A DNA stretch of 64,000 nt from Ancylobacter oerskovii (GTDB lineage Bacteria; Pseudomonadota; Alphaproteobacteria; Rhizobiales; Xanthobacteraceae), in assembly GCF_018390555.1 (NCBI RefSeq), contig NZ_JAHBGB010000002.1, forward strand, positions 186,001 through 250,000, read 5' to 3'. The translations under genes were made by a program, and so were the position numbers. The notes beneath the pieces were generated by a model that worked only from the letters and a program-made list of their open reading frames with translations, was not told the DNA's origin and did not search any database. Shown here in pieces: positions 8,825 through 19,190 of this stretch (the stretch's first letter is position 1; the number at the start of each line of letters is the position of its first letter).

Positions 8825-8890
8825 GGCCCGGCATGCGCAGGCTTCGTGCGCGAGCTTCATGCGCAGGCTTCGGCCGCGACGGGAGGCTTC

Positions 8891-9751
8891 ATGCGTCACC
8901 TCGACATCGATCTCGACGGCACCGCGATCTTCTACCGCGAGGACGGCCCGCGCGACGCCCCCGCCCTGCTGCTGCCGCACGGCTATCCCGGCTCCTCCTA
9001 CCAGTTCCGACGACTGATGCCGGCGCTCGCCGACCGCTGGCGCACGCTGGCGCCGGATTTTCCCGGCTTCGGCTACAGCGCGACGCCGGACAGCTTCGGC
9101 TATGATTTCGACGCCTATGCCAGCTTCCTCGCCGCTTTCACCGACCGGCTCGGCCTCTCGCGCTACGCGCTGTGGCTGCACGACTATGGCTCGCAGATCG
9201 GCTTGCGGCACGCCATCGCCCATCCCGGGCGCATCGCGGCGCTGATCATCCAGAACGGTGACATCTACGCGGACGCGCTGGGGCCGAAATATGCGGCGAT
9301 CCAGCGCTACTGGGCGGAGAAGTCGCCGCAGGCGCATCGCGTGCTGGAGGAGGCCGTGAGCGAGGAGGGCTTCCGGCACGAATTCATCGGCGAGGTCGAT
9401 GCGCAGATCGCCGAGCGCGTGCCGCCGGACCTCTGGAAGCTGCACTGGCCGCTGATGGACACGCCGGCGCGGCGGGCGCTCTCGCTCGGGCTGATGGAGA
9501 AGCTGGAGGAGAATCTGGCCTGGTTCCCGCGCTACCAGGCCTATCTGCGCGCATATCAGCCGCCCACCCTGATCGTATGGGGGCCGAAGGACGGCTACAT
9601 GCCGGCGGAAGCGGCGCTGGCCTATCGGCGCGATGTGCCGGAGGCGGAACTGCATCTCATCGACGGCGCCGGGCACTGGCTGCTGGAGACCCATTTCGAC
9701 GCGGCGCTGCCGCTGGTCCGCGACTTCCTCGGCCGCGTGCATGCCGGATAG
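8891..9751 (+). CDS. Alpha/beta hydrolase, haloalkane dehalogenase / epoxide hydrolase type
   Basis: A 286-residue cytoplasmic alpha/beta-fold hydrolase. The oxyanion HGYPGSS lies at 30-36 and the nucleophile elbow reads LHDYGS, placing an aspartate (Asp98) where esterases have serine. That fits dehalogenases and epoxide hydrolases. The catalytic His is in GAGHWLLE near the C-terminus, and [10 protein letters not shown] may hold the acid. The ATG at 8891 is preceded by GGGAGG. The upstream EcfG-like motif suggests stress induction. The substrate is unknown. Confidence 0.85.
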   Translation: MRHLDIDLDGTAIFYREDGPRDAPALLLPHGYPGSSYQFRRLMPALADRWRTLAPDFPGFGYSATPDSFGYDFDAYASFLAAFTDRLGLSRYALWLHDYGSQIGLRHAIAHPGRIAALIIQNGDIYADALGPKYAAIQRYWAEKSPQAHRVLEEAVSEEGFRHEFIGEVDAQIAERVPPDLWKLHWPLMDTPARRALSLGLMEKLEENLAWFPRYQAYLRAYQPPTLIVWGPKDGYMPAEAALAYRRDVPEAELHLIDGAGHWLLETHFDAALPLVRDFLGRVHAG

Positions 9752-9778
9752 CGCGCGCCGGGAAGGAGACCCGCCATG

Positions 9779-9813
9779 AAAAAAGCCGGCACGGGGCGAT
9801 CCGTGCCGGCTTT
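9779..9813 (-). terminator. Intrinsic terminator of ettA
   Basis: A 13-bp perfect stem (9782-9794 with 9801-9813), a 6-nt loop and, read on the minus strand, a run of six T (9779-9784). It lies 33 bp downstream of the ettA stop. On the plus strand only three T follow, so termination of the hydrolase mRNA would be weaker. Confidence 0.9.
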
Positions 9814-9845
9814 CGGTCGTGCCGGAGCGGCGGGCCGCCCCTCTC

Positions 9846-11501
<1,656 letters not shown>

Positions 11502-11810
11502 GAGCCGAACCTTGGATGCCGAGCCTTGGGGTGCCGACCGCGCGACGCGCGGCCTTGCGGAGTGCCGAAGCGGGAAATGTGAGGTCGGCCGCTATGTAAC
11601 CTTCGTGCCGGCCAGCGGCAAGGCCGTCGGCCCTCGCCGGCAGCGCGCGGGATTTTTTCCATCGGTAACGGAACGCCGTCGACGGCCATGCGTTAACGAG
11701 GGCCGCGCCGAAGCCCGGAGCGGCGCCCTGCATTTCATTACCTCCTTGATCGGCCCGGGGGCGGCTATAGACCGACACGACGGTTGATCGAGACGGCATC
11801 AGGATAAGGC
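11502..11810. other. 309-bp divergent intergenic region between ettA and otsB
   Basis: No gene is supported here. It should hold the ettA promoter and the otsB promoter. The EcfG-type motif is listed separately. A loose TTGATC-N14-TATAGA pair near 11744-11768 has too short a spacer to be convincing. Confidence 0.6.
11670..11694 (+). promoter_or_regulatory. Candidate EcfG (general stress sigma) promoter of the trehalose operon
   Basis: GGAAC at 11670-11674, exactly 16 nt, then CGTT at 11691-11694: a perfect match to the EcfG consensus. It faces otsB, 116 bp from its ATG, giving a predicted leader of about 110 nt. Trehalose synthesis is a known general-stress target in rhizobia, which strengthens the call. 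Confidence 0.7.
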
Positions 11811-12566
11811 ATGCACCCCACGCCCCGATCGGATTGGGCCCTCTTTCTCGACATTGACGGCACGCTGATCGAGCATGCCGACCATCCCGAAGGGATCACC
11901 ATCCCCGAGGGCCTGCCGACGCTGCTGATGCGGTTGCAGACGACGTTCGCCGGCGCCGTCGCGCTGGTCTCCGGCCGCACCATCGAATGGATGGACCGGC
12001 GCTTCGCGCCCGCCCGCCTCGCCGCCGCCGGCCAGCATGGCGCGGAGCTGCGGCTGAAGGCCGATGGCAAGGCGGTGCCGCTCGCCATCCCGGCATGGCG
12101 CAAGCGACTGGAGACGGAGCTCGATACGGCGCTGACGGCCTGGCCGGGCGTCTATCTGGAGCACAAGCCGCTGTCGCTGGCGGTGCATTACCGCGCGGTG
12201 CCGCAATTCGAGGAAGAGGTGAAGGCGACGATCGCCGTCATCACCAACCGGCTCGGCTCGGATGTCGAATTGCTGGCCGGCCGCTTCGTGGTGGAGATCC
12301 GCCAGATCGGCCTCACCAAAGGCACGGCGGTGAAGCGCTTTCTCGAGACCGCGCCCTTCGCCGGCCGGCTGCCGGTGTTCCTCGGCGATGACGTGACCGA
12401 TGAGGACGGCTTCGGCGCCGTCAAGGCGGCGGGCGGCCTCGCGGTGGCGGTGGGACCACGCCCGACCGACCAGGCGGATTTCCGCCTCGACGGGCCGGAG
12501 GAGGTGCGTTTCTGGCTCGCCTCGGTCGCCGCCGAGACCCTCGGGACGGCGGAGGCCACGCGATGA
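11811..12566 (+). CDS. otsB: Trehalose-6-phosphate phosphatase
   Basis: A 251-residue HAD-superfamily phosphatase that removes phosphate from trehalose-6-phosphate. HAD motif I DIDGTL carries Asp14 and Asp16; VSGRTIEWMDRRF and GQHGAE follow, and the acidic motif GDDVTDEDGF is near the C-terminus. It is the first gene of otsB-GH15-otsA and its stop overlaps the next start by 4 bp (ATGA at 12563-12566). Confidence 0.93.
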   Translation: MHPTPRSDWALFLDIDGTLIEHADHPEGITIPEGLPTLLMRLQTTFAGAVALVSGRTIEWMDRRFAPARLAAAGQHGAELRLKADGKAVPLAIPAWRKRLETELDTALTAWPGVYLEHKPLSLAVHYRAVPQFEEEVKATIAVITNRLGSDVELLAGRFVVEIRQIGLTKGTAVKRFLETAPFAGRLPVFLGDDVTDEDGFGAVKAAGGLAVAVGPRPTDQADFRLDGPEEVRFWLASVAAETLGTAEATR

Positions 12567-14359
12567 GCTCCAATCTCAACCTCGCCGCCATCGGCAACGG
12601 CACCATCGCGGCGCTGGTCGATCCGAACGGGCGCATCGCCTGGTGCTGCTGGCCGCGCATCGACGGCGACCCGATCTTCTCGGCGCTGCTCGGCGGCGAG
12701 GAGCCGGCCGGCGGCTTCTTCGACGTGGTGCTGGACGGGCAGGTGAAGGCGACCCGCCGCTACCAGGCCAATACCGCCATCATCGAGACGGTGCTGGAGA
12801 GCGCCGACGGCGCGAAGCTGCGCATCACCGACTTCGCCCCGCGCTTCAAGCTCTATGACCGCATCTACCGCCCGGCGACCCTGGTGCGGCGCATCGAGCC
12901 GCTGGCCGGCACCTGCCGCGTCACCATCCGCCTGCGGCCGCATTTCAACTGGGGCGAACAGAAGCCGCAACCGGTGCGCGGCTCCAACCACATGCGCTTT
13001 TCCGGCGAAGACTTCACCGTGCGCGCCACCACCGACCTGCCGATCGTCTACATCGCCGAGGAGCGCCCCTTCGTCCTCGGCAGGGCCGCGACGATCGTGC
13101 TGGGGCCGGACGAGCCGTTCGCCAATTCGCTCACCGACACCGCGCGCTCCTTCGAAGAGAAGACGCGCGACTACTGGCACGACTGGGTCCGCTATCTCTC
13201 CATCCCCTTCGAATGGCAGGACGCGGTGATCCGCGCCGCCATCTCGCTGAAGCTGTGCGCCTATGAGGAGACCGGCGGCATCGTCGCGGCGCTGACCACC
13301 TCGATCCCCGAGGCGCCGCATTCCATCCGCAACTGGGACTACCGGCACTGCTGGCTGCGCGACAGCTATTTCACCGTGCGGGCGCTGAACCTGCTCGGCG
13401 CCACCCGCACCATGGAAGACTATATCCGCTACCTCACCACCGTGATCGCCTCCGAGCCTTCCGGGCGGCTGGCGCCGGTCTATTCCATCGTGCCCGGCAC
13501 GCCGCTGGAGGAACGCTTCGCCCCCGCCCTGCCCGGCTTCCGCGGCATGGGGCCGGTGCGCGTCGGCAATCAGGCGGCCGAGCAGGTGCAGAACGACGGC
13601 TATGGCCATGTGGTGCTGGCGGCGGCGCAGATGTTCTTCGACCATCGCCTGCCCAATCGCGGCGACCGGGCACTGTTCGAATTGCTGGAAGGCGTCGGGG
13701 CGCGGGCGGCGGAATTCGCCTTCGAGCCGGATGCCGGCCTGTGGGAGCTGCGCGGCAAGCGGCGGGTGCATACCTTCTCGTCGGTGATGAGCTGGGCCGC
13801 CTGCGCGCGTCTCGCCCGCATCGCGCGGGTGCTCGACCTGCCGGATCGCGCCACCTACTGGAAGGAGCAGGCGACCTCGATCCGCACCCGCATCCTCTCC
13901 TTCGCCTGGAACGAGAAGATGAACAGCTTCGTCGACGCCGATGTCGACGGGCAGATCGACGCCAGCCTGCTGCTGATCGCCGATCTCGGCTTCGTGCGGC
14001 CGGACGACCCGCGCTTCATCGCCACGGTGGAGCGGGTCGGCAGCGAGCTCAAGCGCAACGGCTATCTGATGCGCTATGCCAGCGAGGACGATTTCGGCCT
14101 GCCGGAGACGTCCTTCACCATCTGCTCCTTCTGGTATGCCGGCGCGCTCGACATGATCGGCCGCCGCGACGAGGCACGCGAGATGTTCCAGAGCCTGCTC
14201 GACCGCCGCAACGAGGCCGGGCTGCTCTCCGAGGACATCGACAACCAGACGCTGGAGCTGTGGGGCAACATTCCGCAGACCTATTCGATGGTGGGGCTTA
14301 TCGACACGGCGATGCGCCTGTCGAAAACATGGGAGGAAGCGTTCTGGCGCGGCTCGTAA
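12563..14359 (+). CDS. Glycoside hydrolase family 15 protein (glucoamylase/trehalase-like)
   Basis: A 598-residue cytoplasmic protein without a signal peptide. The N-terminal beta-sandwich domain (IGNGTIAALVDPNGRIAWCCWPR) and the (alpha/alpha)6 barrel with IRNWDYRHCWLRDS, QVQNDGYGHV and SEDIDNQTLELWGNIPQTYS are typical of bacterial GH15. Members hydrolyse alpha-glucosides, and some act on trehalose. It is translationally coupled to otsB at its start and overlaps the otsA start at its end. That placement suggests trehalose or glucan turnover linked to synthesis; the substrate is inferred. Confidence 0.88.
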   Translation: MSSNLNLAAIGNGTIAALVDPNGRIAWCCWPRIDGDPIFSALLGGEEPAGGFFDVVLDGQVKATRRYQANTAIIETVLESADGAKLRITDFAPRFKLYDRIYRPATLVRRIEPLAGTCRVTIRLRPHFNWGEQKPQPVRGSNHMRFSGEDFTVRATTDLPIVYIAEERPFVLGRAATIVLGPDEPFANSLTDTARSFEEKTRDYWHDWVRYLSIPFEWQDAVIRAAISLKLCAYEETGGIVAALTTSIPEAPHSIRNWDYRHCWLRDSYFTVRALNLLGATRTMEDYIRYLTTVIASEPSGRLAPVYSIVPGTPLEERFAPALPGFRGMGPVRVGNQAAEQVQNDGYGHVVLAAAQMFFDHRLPNRGDRALFELLEGVGARAAEFAFEPDAGLWELRGKRRVHTFSSVMSWAACARLARIARVLDLPDRATYWKEQATSIRTRILSFAWNEKMNSFVDADVDGQIDASLLLIADLGFVRPDDPRFIATVERVGSELKRNGYLMRYASEDDFGLPETSFTICSFWYAGALDMIGRRDEAREMFQSLLDRRNEAGLLSEDIDNQTLELWGNIPQTYSMVGLIDTAMRLSKTWEEAFWRGS

Positions 14360-15783
14360 TCGTATCGAACCGGGTGGCCTCGCCGAAGGAGCGCGGGGCC
14401 AAGGCGGGTGGACTGGCCGTCGCGCTGCGCGAAGCGCTGAACAAGCGCGGCGGGGTGTGGTTCGGCTGGAGCGGGGAGACCCAGGTCGACCCGCCGGCCG
14501 AGCCCAAGATCTTCCGCTCCGGCAAGGTGACCTATGCGCTGCAGACGCTCGATCCCGAGGACCAGCGCGACCACTATGCCGGCTATGCCAACGGCACGCT
14601 GTGGCCGCTGTGCCATTACCGGCTCGGCCTGCTGAACTTCCGCCGCACCGAGTGGGAAGGCTATCGCCGCGTCAACGCCACCTTCGCCCGGGCGCTGATG
14701 CCGCTCCTGAAGCCCGACGACATCGTCTGGGTGCATGACTACCACTTCATCCCGCTGGCCAGCGAATTGCGCGCGCTCGGCTTCGAGGGGCGGATCGGCT
14801 ATTTCCACCACATCCCCTGGCCGACGCCCGAGGTGTTCCTCACCCTGCCCTCGCATGCGGCGCTGGTGCGGGACCTGTCGCGCTACGATCTGGTCGGCCT
14901 GCAGACCGAGCACGACGTGCGGGCGCTGCTCACCTATGTGTCCAGCGAGGCGCGCGGCTGGATCGCGCCGGGCGGCGTGGTGGGGCTGCGCGACCGGCGC
15001 TTCCGCGTCGCCACCTACCCGATCGGCATTGACGCCGACGCCTTCGTGCGCGACGCGCAGGCGGCGGCCGGCAGCGAGGACGAGGAGCGGCTGGAGGCCA
15101 GCCTCGCCGGGCGGGCCCTGGCGGTGGGCGTCGACCGGCTGGACTATTCCAAGGGCCTGCCGAACAAGTTCGCCGCCTTCGGCGAATTGCTGAAGAGCCA
15201 CCCGGAGCGCCGTTCCACCGTCACCATGATGCAGATCGCTCCGTTCAGCCGCGGCGAGGTGGCCGAGTATCGGGCGCTGCGCCGCGAGCTGGAGGAGCTC
15301 GCCGGCTCGATCAACGGCGAATATGCCGAGTTCGACTGGGTACCGCTGCGCTACCTCAATCGGCCGTTCCAGCGCGCGACGCTGGCCGCCATCTACCGCA
15401 CCGCCCGGCTCGGCGTGGTGACGCCGCTGCGCGACGGCATGAACCTCGTCGCCAAGGAATATGTGGCGGCGCAGAACCCCGAGGACCCCGGCGTGCTGGT
15501 GCTCTCGCGCTTCGCGGGCGCGGCCGACGAGCTCTCGGGCTCGGTGATCGTCAATCCCTACGACGTGGAGGGCATGGCCGACGCGCTCGACACGGCGCTG
15601 TCCATGCCGCTCGACGAGCGCCGCGACCGCTGGCGGGCCAATATGGACAAGGTGGCGCGCAACACCATCCACCGGTGGTGCGAAAGCTTCCTGCACGACC
15701 TGTCGGGGGTTGACGACTATGGTGCCGACGTCGAACCTGTGGGCAGTCCTCCCCCTGCGAAGAAACCGCGCAGCCGACGGTAG
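14329..15783 (+). CDS. otsA: Alpha,alpha-trehalose-phosphate synthase (UDP-forming), GT20
   Basis: A 484-residue glucosyltransferase joining UDP-glucose and glucose-6-phosphate. Family motifs are RLVIVSNRV at the N-terminus, [33 protein letters not shown] and [16 protein letters not shown]. The ATG at 14329 lies inside the end of the GH15 gene (31-bp overlap). A GGGAGG directly after it could alternatively serve a non-canonical start a few codons later, just before the conserved Arg-Leu-Val. A Pro/Lys/Arg-rich tail ends the protein. Confidence 0.93.
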   Translation: MGGSVLARLVIVSNRVASPKERGAKAGGLAVALREALNKRGGVWFGWSGETQVDPPAEPKIFRSGKVTYALQTLDPEDQRDHYAGYANGTLWPLCHYRLGLLNFRRTEWEGYRRVNATFARALMPLLKPDDIVWVHDYHFIPLASELRALGFEGRIGYFHHIPWPTPEVFLTLPSHAALVRDLSRYDLVGLQTEHDVRALLTYVSSEARGWIAPGGVVGLRDRRFRVATYPIGIDADAFVRDAQAAAGSEDEERLEASLAGRALAVGVDRLDYSKGLPNKFAAFGELLKSHPERRSTVTMMQIAPFSRGEVAEYRALRRELEELAGSINGEYAEFDWVPLRYLNRPFQRATLAAIYRTARLGVVTPLRDGMNLVAKEYVAAQNPEDPGVLVLSRFAGAADELSGSVIVNPYDVEGMADALDTALSMPLDERRDRWRANMDKVARNTIHRWCESFLHDLSGVDDYGADVEPVGSPPPAKKPRSRR

Positions 15784-15828
15784 ACGGCCAGCGGCGCGCC
15801 TTCCCGCCTCTCAACCTCTCGGCGACAT

Positions 15829-16854
15829 ATGTGGCAGGTTCCTCCCGATCCGGTGAATGAAGCCGAACGACTGGCCGTGCTGGAAGCCTGCCGGATGATG
15901 GACTCGCCGGGCGACGAGCGCTTCGACCGGCTGGCCTGGCTCGCCCAGCACGTCTATGAGGCGGACGTCGCCTTCCTCAGCTTCGTCGACGCGCACCGCC
16001 AATGGATGAAATCGCTGAGCGCGCCGCTGGTCGGCACCGCCATCGACCGCAAGCTGTCGGTGTGCCAGCACATCATCTCCACCGGCGCGCCGTTGATGTC
16101 GCCAGACCTGCAAAGCGACCCGCGCTTCGAGGGCCATCCCGTGGTGCCGAAGATCCCGCTGCGCTTCTATGCCGGGGTGCCGCTGATCGCCGCGCCCGAC
16201 CTTGCGATCGGCTCGCTCTGCGTGATGCGTCGCGAGCCGGCGCCGCCGACGGCTCCCTTCGACTTCGCCCCGCTCGAGGCGCTCGCGGCCATCGCCGTCG
16301 ACGCCGTGGCGCTGGCGCAGCGCAATGAGGAGCTGACCGCGGAATCGCGCATCGACGCCCTGACCGGCCTCGCCAATCGCCGCGGCTTCGACGACGCGCT
16401 GCTGCAGGCCGCCGGCATCTGCAACCGCAGCGGCGAGCCGCTGGCGGCGCTGCTCATCGATGTCGACCGCTTCAAGACCATCAACGACCAGCTCGGCCAC
16501 CTCGCCGGCGACATGGTGCTGCGACGGGTCGGCGAGGCGCTTGCCGGCGTGGCCCTGCGCCAGGGCGACACCCTCGCCCGCTATGGCGGCGAGGAATTCG
16601 TGATGCTGCTGCCCGGCAGCGACCTCGCCGGCGCGATGGAAGTGGCGGCGCGCACCCGCGACCGGCTCGTCGCGGCCGGCATTCCCCGGCCGGAGAACGG
16701 CCTCGTCACCGTCAGCATCGGCGTGGCGGCGCAGCCCGGCGACGCGATAGACGGGCTCGGCCTGATCGCCCGCGCCGACGCCGCGCTCTACGCCGCCAAG
16801 CGCGCCGGGCGCGACCGCGTGGTCGGCGACGGCGCCGAGGCGAGCGTCAACTAG
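15829..16854 (+). CDS. GAF-domain diguanylate cyclase
   Basis: A 341-residue cytoplasmic sensor enzyme. The N-terminal ~160 residues form a GAF domain (VNEAERLAVLEACRMMDSPGDERFDRL...GVPLIAAPDLAIGSLCV). The C-terminal GGDEF domain has the active-site GGEEF at 253-257 and a canonical RxxD inhibitory site (RQGD) five residues before it, so product-inhibited c-di-GMP synthesis is expected. It follows otsA in the same direction after 45 bp and may belong to the same stress-induced transcript. The ligand of the GAF domain is unknown. Confidence 0.92.
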   Translation: MWQVPPDPVNEAERLAVLEACRMMDSPGDERFDRLAWLAQHVYEADVAFLSFVDAHRQWMKSLSAPLVGTAIDRKLSVCQHIISTGAPLMSPDLQSDPRFEGHPVVPKIPLRFYAGVPLIAAPDLAIGSLCVMRREPAPPTAPFDFAPLEALAAIAVDAVALAQRNEELTAESRIDALTGLANRRGFDDALLQAAGICNRSGEPLAALLIDVDRFKTINDQLGHLAGDMVLRRVGEALAGVALRQGDTLARYGGEEFVMLLPGSDLAGAMEVAARTRDRLVAAGIPRPENGLVTVSIGVAAQPGDAIDGLGLIARADAALYAAKRAGRDRVVGDGAEASVN

Positions 16855-16878
16855 CCGGGCGCGACGCCGCGGCCGCCG

Positions 16879-17817
16879 TCAGGCTTCGATGCGCCCGACA
16901 TCGGGCAGCCAGCGCACCGACATGGCGAAACCCTGCGTGCCGCCCGGCGGGACATGCACGAGGCCCGGCTTGTCCGTGAACTCGCCGGAGGCCCCTTCCG
17001 GGCTGGCATAGCCGTGCCACGGCTCGATGCACAGGAAGGGGGCGCCGGGCTTCGACCAGATGCCGAGCTGCGGCATGGTGGGAAACGCCACCTCCAGCCC
17101 CGGCAGGCCCGCTACGCCGAAGCGCACATGATGCGAGCGCGGCGCCGTGAAGATCAGCGCGTCGCGCTCGAACAGGGCATCGGTCGGCTCGAGCACATCG
17201 CCATGGATGAGCGGGCTCGGCTCGGTGGCGGCCGAGAGCAGGCCACCGACCGGACGGTGGATCGGCGCCACCTCCGCCTTCTCGAACACCAGCCGGTGCT
17301 CGGCACGGCTGCCGCCATAGGGCAAGGGCCAGAGGAAGGCCGGATGGAAGCCGAAGCTCGCCGGCAACGGCTCGGCGCCGGGATTGGAAACGGTGGCGGT
17401 GATGAGGAGGGTCGCCTCCGCCAGCGCGTAGGTGACGCGCAAGGCGAAATCGAACGGGTACTGCGCCCGGGTCTCGGCATCGGCATCGAGGCCGAAGGTC
17501 GCCGAGGACTCGGTCTTTTCCAGGAGGGTGAAGACCCGGCGGCGGGCGAGACCATGCTGCAGCATCTTGTAGCGCTGTCCGCGGTGCACCAGTTCGTCGC
17601 CCGGAAGCCGGCCGACGATGGGGAACAGCAGCGGCGCCCGCCCGCTCCAGAAGGCGGCATCGCCATGCCAGAGCAGATCGCGCCCCTGCGCGTCGCGCAG
17701 GCGGACCAGCTCGGCACCGAGCGGAGCGACCTGCGCCGACAGATGATCGGAGGCGATGGAAACCGCCGCTTCCACATCCCCCGCGACGGCAGCGTTAGGT
17801 GTCGGTTCGACGCTCAT
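16879..17817 (-). CDS. Aldose 1-epimerase family protein (galactose mutarotase-like)
   Basis: A 312-residue protein of the aldose 1-epimerase superfamily, which interconverts sugar anomers. Typical stretches are LLWHGDAAFWSGRAPLLFPIVGRL, QHGLARRRVF, ASFGFHPAFLWPLP and CIEPWHGYASPEGA. The ATG at 17817 is preferred over upstream in-frame starts because GGAG precedes it by 6 nt. It has no signal peptide. It is divergent from the FkbM gene; the sugar is unknown. Confidence 0.88.
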   Translation of the reverse strand: MSVEPTPNAAVAGDVEAAVSIASDHLSAQVAPLGAELVRLRDAQGRDLLWHGDAAFWSGRAPLLFPIVGRLPGDELVHRGQRYKMLQHGLARRRVFTLLEKTESSATFGLDADAETRAQYPFDFALRVTYALAEATLLITATVSNPGAEPLPASFGFHPAFLWPLPYGGSRAEHRLVFEKAEVAPIHRPVGGLLSAATEPSPLIHGDVLEPTDALFERDALIFTAPRSHHVRFGVAGLPGLEVAFPTMPQLGIWSKPGAPFLCIEPWHGYASPEGASGEFTDKPGLVHVPPGGTQGFAMSVRWLPDVGRIEA

Positions 17818-18076
17818 GGCGATCTCCGCTCGCTTCATCTCGCCCGAGACTACCGCGATTCCCGCGCGGGCGACCATCGGAAGGCACCCGCCCTTCGCAA
17901 GCGCGAAGAAATATATTGCATTGCAAAGTTTTCGAAAAAACTACATTGGAATTCATATAGTCTAAGCAGATCAACGCGAATGAATAGACGGAGGATATCC
18001 ACGAATTACGATTGCCGTCCGCGCCTTTCGGTTGCATGATTTTGCCGTTCCGTGCGCAAGGAAGCGACAGACATCC
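17818..18076. promoter_or_regulatory. AT-rich divergent promoter region with palindromes
   Basis: Within this divergent gap, about 17905-17965 is far more AT-rich than the surroundings. It contains TTGCA-T-TGCAA at 17916-17926 and an AGTTTT / AAAACT hairpin at 17927-17942. Both could be regulator sites for the FkbM gene or the aldose epimerase. No assignment is possible. Confidence 0.4.
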
Positions 18077-18994
18077 ATGCCCGCCGTCCTTGGTCCCGAA
18101 GACATCGCCGACATTCTCCATCGTTACTTCGAGCGAGGCGAACGATCGCCCGACATCGTTCTCGATACGATGCCGCGCTCCGATGTCAGCCCCTCGGTGG
18201 TCGACGAACTGCTCGCGCGTCCCGACGTGCATGATGACGACTATCTGGTCTTCCGGCACCTCACCGCCCCCCGCACCACCATTCTCGATGTCGGCGCGAA
18301 TTTCGGCTATTCGGCCACCTCGATCTGGCGCGCGGGCTCGAAAGCCGCGGTGGTGTCGTTCGAGCCGATCCCGATGTATGCGCGGGTGCTCGAGGCGCTG
18401 GCGGAGCGCATCAACCCGCCGCCCGGCGGCCTGCTGCATCGCTGGCGACACCCGAAACGCTATGAATCGTTCAGCACCGGGATCTCCGACCGGGCCGGCA
18501 CCATCACCTTCCATTTGTCGGTGCTGAACGGCGACCGCATCAACAGCGCGCTCACGACGGCATCGACGCGCGTCGATATCGAGAGCTATGTGCGGAACAC
18601 GCTGTTCTTCGCCGAGGCCAACGGATTCGAGATCACCTCGTTCCGCCTGCACCCGTTCACCGCGCCGGTGACGACGCTCGACCAATGGGCCGCCGATGCG
18701 CCCTCCACGCTGAAGCGCCGGAAGATCGTCGCCATCAAGATCGACACCGAGGGCTATGAAGGCCACACGATGGTCGGCGCCGCCAAGCTGCTGCACCAGC
18801 ACCGGCCGCTGGTCATGGCCGAATGCGGCCATGCCATCCCGCTGGCCGTCGAAACCATGAAGCAGCACGGCTATGCGATGCTCAGGCGAAGCGGCGACCG
18901 GCTGGAGATCGCGGAGGCGCCGTCCGGGGTCAACACGTTCTACGGCCACCCCAGCCAGTTCCGCCATTATCGCGACATCGGGCTGATGAGCTGA
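18077..18994 (+). CDS. FkbM-family methyltransferase
   Basis: A 305-residue SAM-dependent methyltransferase of the FkbM type, which usually methylates sugars of surface glycans or secondary metabolites. SAM motif I TILDVGANFGYSA lies at residues 68-80 and the characteristic KIDTEGYEGH motif is in the second half. An in-frame ATG also exists at 18032; 18077 is chosen because AAGGA lies upstream of it, though the spacing is long. The AT-rich leader suggests acquisition or strong regulation. Confidence 0.8.
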   Translation: MPAVLGPEDIADILHRYFERGERSPDIVLDTMPRSDVSPSVVDELLARPDVHDDDYLVFRHLTAPRTTILDVGANFGYSATSIWRAGSKAAVVSFEPIPMYARVLEALAERINPPPGGLLHRWRHPKRYESFSTGISDRAGTITFHLSVLNGDRINSALTTASTRVDIESYVRNTLFFAEANGFEITSFRLHPFTAPVTTLDQWAADAPSTLKRRKIVAIKIDTEGYEGHTMVGAAKLLHQHRPLVMAECGHAIPLAVETMKQHGYAMLRRSGDRLEIAEAPSGVNTFYGHPSQFRHYRDIGLMS

Positions 18995-19190
18995 GCCTCC
19001 CGGCCTCACGCGGCAAGGTGCCCGGCCGGCCGCCGCTCGCCGGAAGGACGGGCTGGAGCGATCCATCGTCCGATAGGGAAAAAAGGCCAAAAAGCCAATA
19101 GTAGCAAGGCGCGAAATGTGGGATCTGAATCCTGCAGCCGATCTCGACGTTACGCTGCGTCCCTCGCCTCTCGACCTGACCGGATCCGCC

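Noticed and set aside
11744-11768. TTGATC...TATAGA as a housekeeping otsB promoter
   Set aside because: The spacer is only 14 nt; the EcfG-type motif upstream is a better candidate.
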